Source of the DNA: an uncultured bacterium
GTDB taxonomy: Bacteria; Methylomirabilota; Methylomirabilia; Rokubacteriales; CSP1-6
Length of the DNA stretch: 8,284 nt
Assembly (NCBI GenBank): GCA_946479205.1
Contig: CAMLFJ010000120.1
Span: 1-8,284, forward strand
Reading direction: 5' to 3'
Part shown: positions 5,869 to 8,284 of the stretch, one piece after another
How the letters are laid out: every line of letters starts with the position of its first letter
Numbering within the stretch: position 1 is the stretch's first letter
Translations under genes and position numbers: made by a program
Notes under the pieces: generated by a model
Told to the model about the DNA's origin: nothing
The model's input: only the letters and a program-made list of their open reading frames with translations
Database searches by the model: none

Positions 5869-7219
5869 GCGCATCAGCCGCCGCTCACTTCTCGCCGGGG
5901 CCGTCGGCACTTCCGCCCTGCTCACGCTGCCGAAGGGCGCGGCCGCCGCGGGCCCCGCGGTCAAGAAGGGCACCAGCCTCCGGCTCTGGATCCTCAAGAC
6001 CTACGTGGAGCCCACCAACAAGGCCATCGAGGCGAGCGCCCAGCGCTGGGCGCAGAAGCACGGGGCCAGCGTGACGGTGGAGTACTTCACCTTCGAGGAC
6101 ATGCAGACGAAGTACGTGGCCGCGATCGAGAACAAGAACACCCCCGACGTGGGCCAGCTCGAGACGGGCGCCCCCGCGCGCTTCAGCGGGATGGGCCAGC
6201 TCGTCGATCTCACGTCCTTCGCCCGCCAGATCGAGGGCGAGGTGGGCAAGCCGGCCGCCAACGTGGCCCCGGTCACGATGGTGGGCGACAAGATCTACGC
6301 GCTGCCGTGGTACGTGATGGCCGCGTTCTGGTACACGTGGCGTGACGTGTTCGAGAAGGGCAAGGTAAAGCTGCCCAACACCTTCGAGGAGGCCAAGCTG
6401 GCCGCCGCCGCGCTCAATCGGCCCAAGGACAACTTCTACGGCATGGGCCAGAGCTGGAACCGTACCGCGGACGGCTACGGGGTGATGCAGAGCCTGATGT
6501 ACTCCTACGGCGCGGGCTGGGCGGGCCGGGACGGCAAGTACAAGTCGATCAAGACGCCGCAGATGCAGGCGGCCATGAAGTGGGCGACCGACATCTACAA
6601 GGACGGCATCCAGCCCGCCGACACCCTGACCTGGACCGGCTCCGGCAACAACGAGAACTTCATCGCCAAGAACATCGCGCAGACCTCCAACGGCCCGAGC
6701 ATCACGTTCGCCCTGGAGAACGCGCTGGCCAAGGCCACCGACGCCAAGGAGCGCAAGACCCGCGAGGAGGCGATCGCCAACCACGTGGCCCTGCCGCACC
6801 CGGCCGGACCCGAGGGCCGCCGCATGTGGGCCATCGCGATGAGCTTCGGCATCTTCAAGACCAGCAAGGACCCCGAGGCCGCGATGAGCCTGGTCGCGCA
6901 CCTGCTCACCCCCGAGGAGACGGTGTCGGTCATGAAGGATTCGTATGGCCAGTTCGCCCCGGTCATGGACAAGGCGCGCGCCGCGTCCAAGGACTACTTC
7001 AACAAGAACGACAACTACCGCACGTTCGGCCGGGCCGCCGAGTGGTTCGTGCCCACCGGCTTCCCCGGCCCGGTGACCCCGGCGGCGGCGGAGGTGCAGG
7101 CGAGCAACGTGCTCACCGACGCGCCCGCCAAGGTGATCGTGGACAAGTGGTCGGTGGATCAGGCCATCGACTGGGAAGACAAGAAGATCAAGGAGATCTA
7201 CGACACCCTCCGCGGATGA
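5858..7219 (+). CDS. ABC transporter extracellular solute-binding protein (family 1), Tat signal
   Basis: A 453-residue periplasmic binding protein that would capture the solute and deliver it to the permeases encoded next. The N-terminus SRRSLLAGAVG (7-17) is a twin-arginine signal (R8, R9) followed by a hydrophobic stretch and an AAAA cleavage region near residue 31. No lipobox cysteine is present, so the mature protein is probably free in a periplasm, which suggests a diderm host exporting it already folded. The mature part has the family 1 layout: a first strand LRLWIL (41-46), the helix with AQRWAQKHGASVTVEYF (61-77), NTPDVGQLETG (94-104), YALPWYV (147-153) and a lysine- and tryptophan-rich C-terminus. 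It heads an operon with two CUT1-like permeases, which favours a carbohydrate-type or similar polar ligand, but the ligand is not readable from sequence. Confidence 0.93.
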   Translation: MLDQRISRRSLLAGAVGTSALLTLPKGAAAAGPAVKKGTSLRLWILKTYVEPTNKAIEASAQRWAQKHGASVTVEYFTFEDMQTKYVAAIENKNTPDVGQLETGAPARFSGMGQLVDLTSFARQIEGEVGKPAANVAPVTMVGDKIYALPWYVMAAFWYTWRDVFEKGKVKLPNTFEEAKLAAAALNRPKDNFYGMGQSWNRTADGYGVMQSLMYSYGAGWAGRDGKYKSIKTPQMQAAMKWATDIYKDGIQPADTLTWTGSGNNENFIAKNIAQTSNGPSITFALENALAKATDAKERKTREEAIANHVALPHPAGPEGRRMWAIAMSFGIFKTSKDPEAAMSLVAHLLTPEETVSVMKDSYGQFAPVMDKARAASKDYFNKNDNYRTFGRAAEWFVPTGFPGPVTPAAAEVQASNVLTDAPAKVIVDKWSVDQAIDWEDKKIKEIYDTLRG

Positions 7220-7225
7220 TCTGGC

Positions 7226-7230
7226 GGGGG
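7226..7230 (+). promoter_or_regulatory. Ribosome-binding site favouring the GTG start of permease 1
   Basis: GGGGG followed by TGA resembles the extended Shine-Dalgarno GGAGGTGA with one change and lies 4 nt before the GTG at 7235. The in-frame ATG at 7268 has no such signal. Confidence 0.45.
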
Positions 7231-7234
7231 TGAC

Positions 7235-8173
7235 GTGGGCCTTCCTGCAGCATCCCGCCTCCCCGTGATGCGGCCGCGCGCTTCCCTCTGGAAGCGCGCG
7301 GCCATCCGGGAGACGGGAACGGCGCTCCTCTTCCTGCTGCCGCTGCTGGTCCTGGTGGTGGCCCTGATCGTCTACCCGGTCTACCGAGCGGTCTGGCTCT
7401 CGCTCACCGACAAGCTGGTCGGCTATCCCGAGCGATTCGTCGGCCTCCAGAACTATTTCTACCTCGCCGAGGACGACACCTTCCACCAGGTCATCCGGAA
7501 CAGCTTCGTGTTCACGGTGGTCTCGGTGGGCCTCAAGGTGGTGACCGGCGTGCTGATGGCCCTGGTGCTGAACAACGTGATCCGAGGCCGCAACTTCTTC
7601 CGCGGTCTCTTCCTGCTCCCGTGGATCACCTCCACCGTGATCATCGCGCTCACCTGGCGGTGGATGTTCGACGCCTTCCCGGGCCGCGGCTTCTTCAACA
7701 GCGTGCTGCTCGACGTGGGGCTCCTGAGCCGCCCCATCGCCTTCATGGCCACCCCGGAGGGCGCGATGATGGCGGTGATCGTGGCCAACTGGTGGCGCGG
7801 CTTCCCGTTCTTCGGGGTGTCCTTCCTGGCCGGGCTGCAGGCGATCCCGCGCGAGCTCTACGAGGCCGCGTCGGTGGACGGGGCCACCAGCTGGCGCCGC
7901 TTCTGGCACATCACGCTGCCCGGGCTGAAGCACGTGATGATCGTCACCACCCTGCTGAGCTTCATCCTCACCATCAACGACTTCAACATCATCTACGTGA
8001 TGACCCGGGGCGGCCCGGGCAGCGCGACCCAGATCTTCGCGACCTACTCCTACCAGGTCGCGTTCAACCAGCTCCGCTGGGGCCGCGGCGTCACGATCTG
8101 TCTCTTCGTGGTGCCGATCCTGGTCCTCGGCATCATCGTGATCAGCCGCTACCTGCTCCGGGACAAGAAATAG
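7235..8173 (+). CDS. ABC transporter permease, CUT1 (carbohydrate) type, first subunit
   Basis: A 312-residue inner-membrane permease with about six hydrophobic segments by eye (near residues 28-50, 88-113, 122-146, 168-196, 231-257 and 284-305). The cytoplasmic coupling loop carries the EAA motif, YEAASVDGATSWRRFWHITLPG (split here as YEAASVDGAT, 209-218, and RRFWHITLPG, 221-230), which docks on the ATPase subunit. FLLPW (126-130) before the third segment and NDFNIIYVMTRGGP (248-261) are typical of the MalF/UgpA-like member of such pairs. GTG at 7235 is chosen for its ribosome-binding sequence; ATG at 7268 would also leave an intact membrane core. The gene lies 15 nt after the binding-protein gene. 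The cognate ATPase is not in the window; it may lie downstream or be shared with other importers. Confidence 0.93.
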   Translation: MGLPAASRLPVMRPRASLWKRAAIRETGTALLFLLPLLVLVVALIVYPVYRAVWLSLTDKLVGYPERFVGLQNYFYLAEDDTFHQVIRNSFVFTVVSVGLKVVTGVLMALVLNNVIRGRNFFRGLFLLPWITSTVIIALTWRWMFDAFPGRGFFNSVLLDVGLLSRPIAFMATPEGAMMAVIVANWWRGFPFFGVSFLAGLQAIPRELYEAASVDGATSWRRFWHITLPGLKHVMIVTTLLSFILTINDFNIIYVMTRGGPGSATQIFATYSYQVAFNQLRWGRGVTICLFVVPILVLGIIVISRYLLRDKK

Positions 8174-8175
8174 CC

Positions 8176-8284
8176 GTGCGCGTGCCCCTGAAAGCCCTCA
8201 CGTGGGCCGGCATGGCCGTTTTCCTCCTGGTGATCCTGGTGCCGTTCTGGTGGATCGCCAGCATGTCGTTCAAGACCTACGAGC
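8176..8284 (+). CDS. ABC transporter permease, second subunit, N-terminal part, 3' end outside window
   Basis: Thirty-six codons are visible before the window ends. After a short basic start the chain has one hydrophobic segment (about residues 9-28, including MAVFLLVILVPFWW) and then ASMSFKTYE, the P-F-W...S-F-K pattern typical of the first membrane segment and following loop in MalG/UgpE-like permeases. The GTG at 8176 lies 2 nt after the stop of permease 1; a second GTG at 8182 in the same frame is an equally possible start, and neither has a clear ribosome-binding site, so coupling to the upstream gene is likely. It should pair with permease 1 as a heterodimeric channel. Confidence 0.8.
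   Translation, partial: MRVPLKALTWAGMAVFLLVILVPFWWIASMSFKTYE

Noticed and set aside
5885..7933. A 682-codon open frame on the minus strand opposite the binding protein and permease
   Set aside because: The sense-strand genes carry clear family motifs and signals; the antisense product is compositionally biased with none.

Overview
The window is a very GC-rich (roughly 70 % by eye), densely packed bacterial segment. Codons prefer G or C in third position, intergenic gaps are short, and many false open frames run antisense to real genes. The gene mix is two luciferase-like (LLM) flavin/F420-type oxidoreductases, two DinB-fold proteins, a PhyH dioxygenase and a Tat-exported solute-binding protein without a lipobox cysteine. 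This suits an uncultured soil or sediment diderm, for example the Rokubacteria/Methylomirabilota neighbourhood or a high-GC proteobacterium. That placement is an inference from style; no marker gene is present.

Layout. Bases 1-1797 (+): the 3' end of a VOC/glyoxalase-fold gene, an LLM oxidoreductase that overlaps it by ATGA, and a DinB-family gene 8 nt further on, probably one operon. Bases 1847-2854 (-): a second LLM oxidoreductase, convergent with that operon. Bases 2913-4202 (+): an FAD monooxygenase of the flavin-dependent halogenase type, divergent from the second LLM gene across only 58 nt. Bases 4199-5726 (-): a PhyH dioxygenase followed by a second DinB gene, a two-gene operon whose last stop codon overlaps the halogenase-like stop in the palindrome CTAG. 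Bases 5858-8284 (+): a binding-protein-dependent ABC importer of the carbohydrate (CUT1) type, with binding protein, first permease and the start of a second permease.

How the parts may work together. The importer would bring in a sugar-like or other small organic solute. The divergent PhyH oxygenase, LLM oxidoreductases, VOC protein and halogenase-like flavoenzyme look like peripheral oxidative or detoxifying metabolism. No substrate can be named from sequence. The most interesting non-coding signals are a consensus TTGACA box inside a perfect 7-bp inverted repeat upstream of the importer, and a TTGACG-17-GATTCT promoter candidate that would give the second LLM gene an almost leaderless mRNA. 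I saw no RNA gene, CRISPR array, insertion sequence or phage element, and no clearly new multi-gene system. No stretch over 300 bases lacks a gene.
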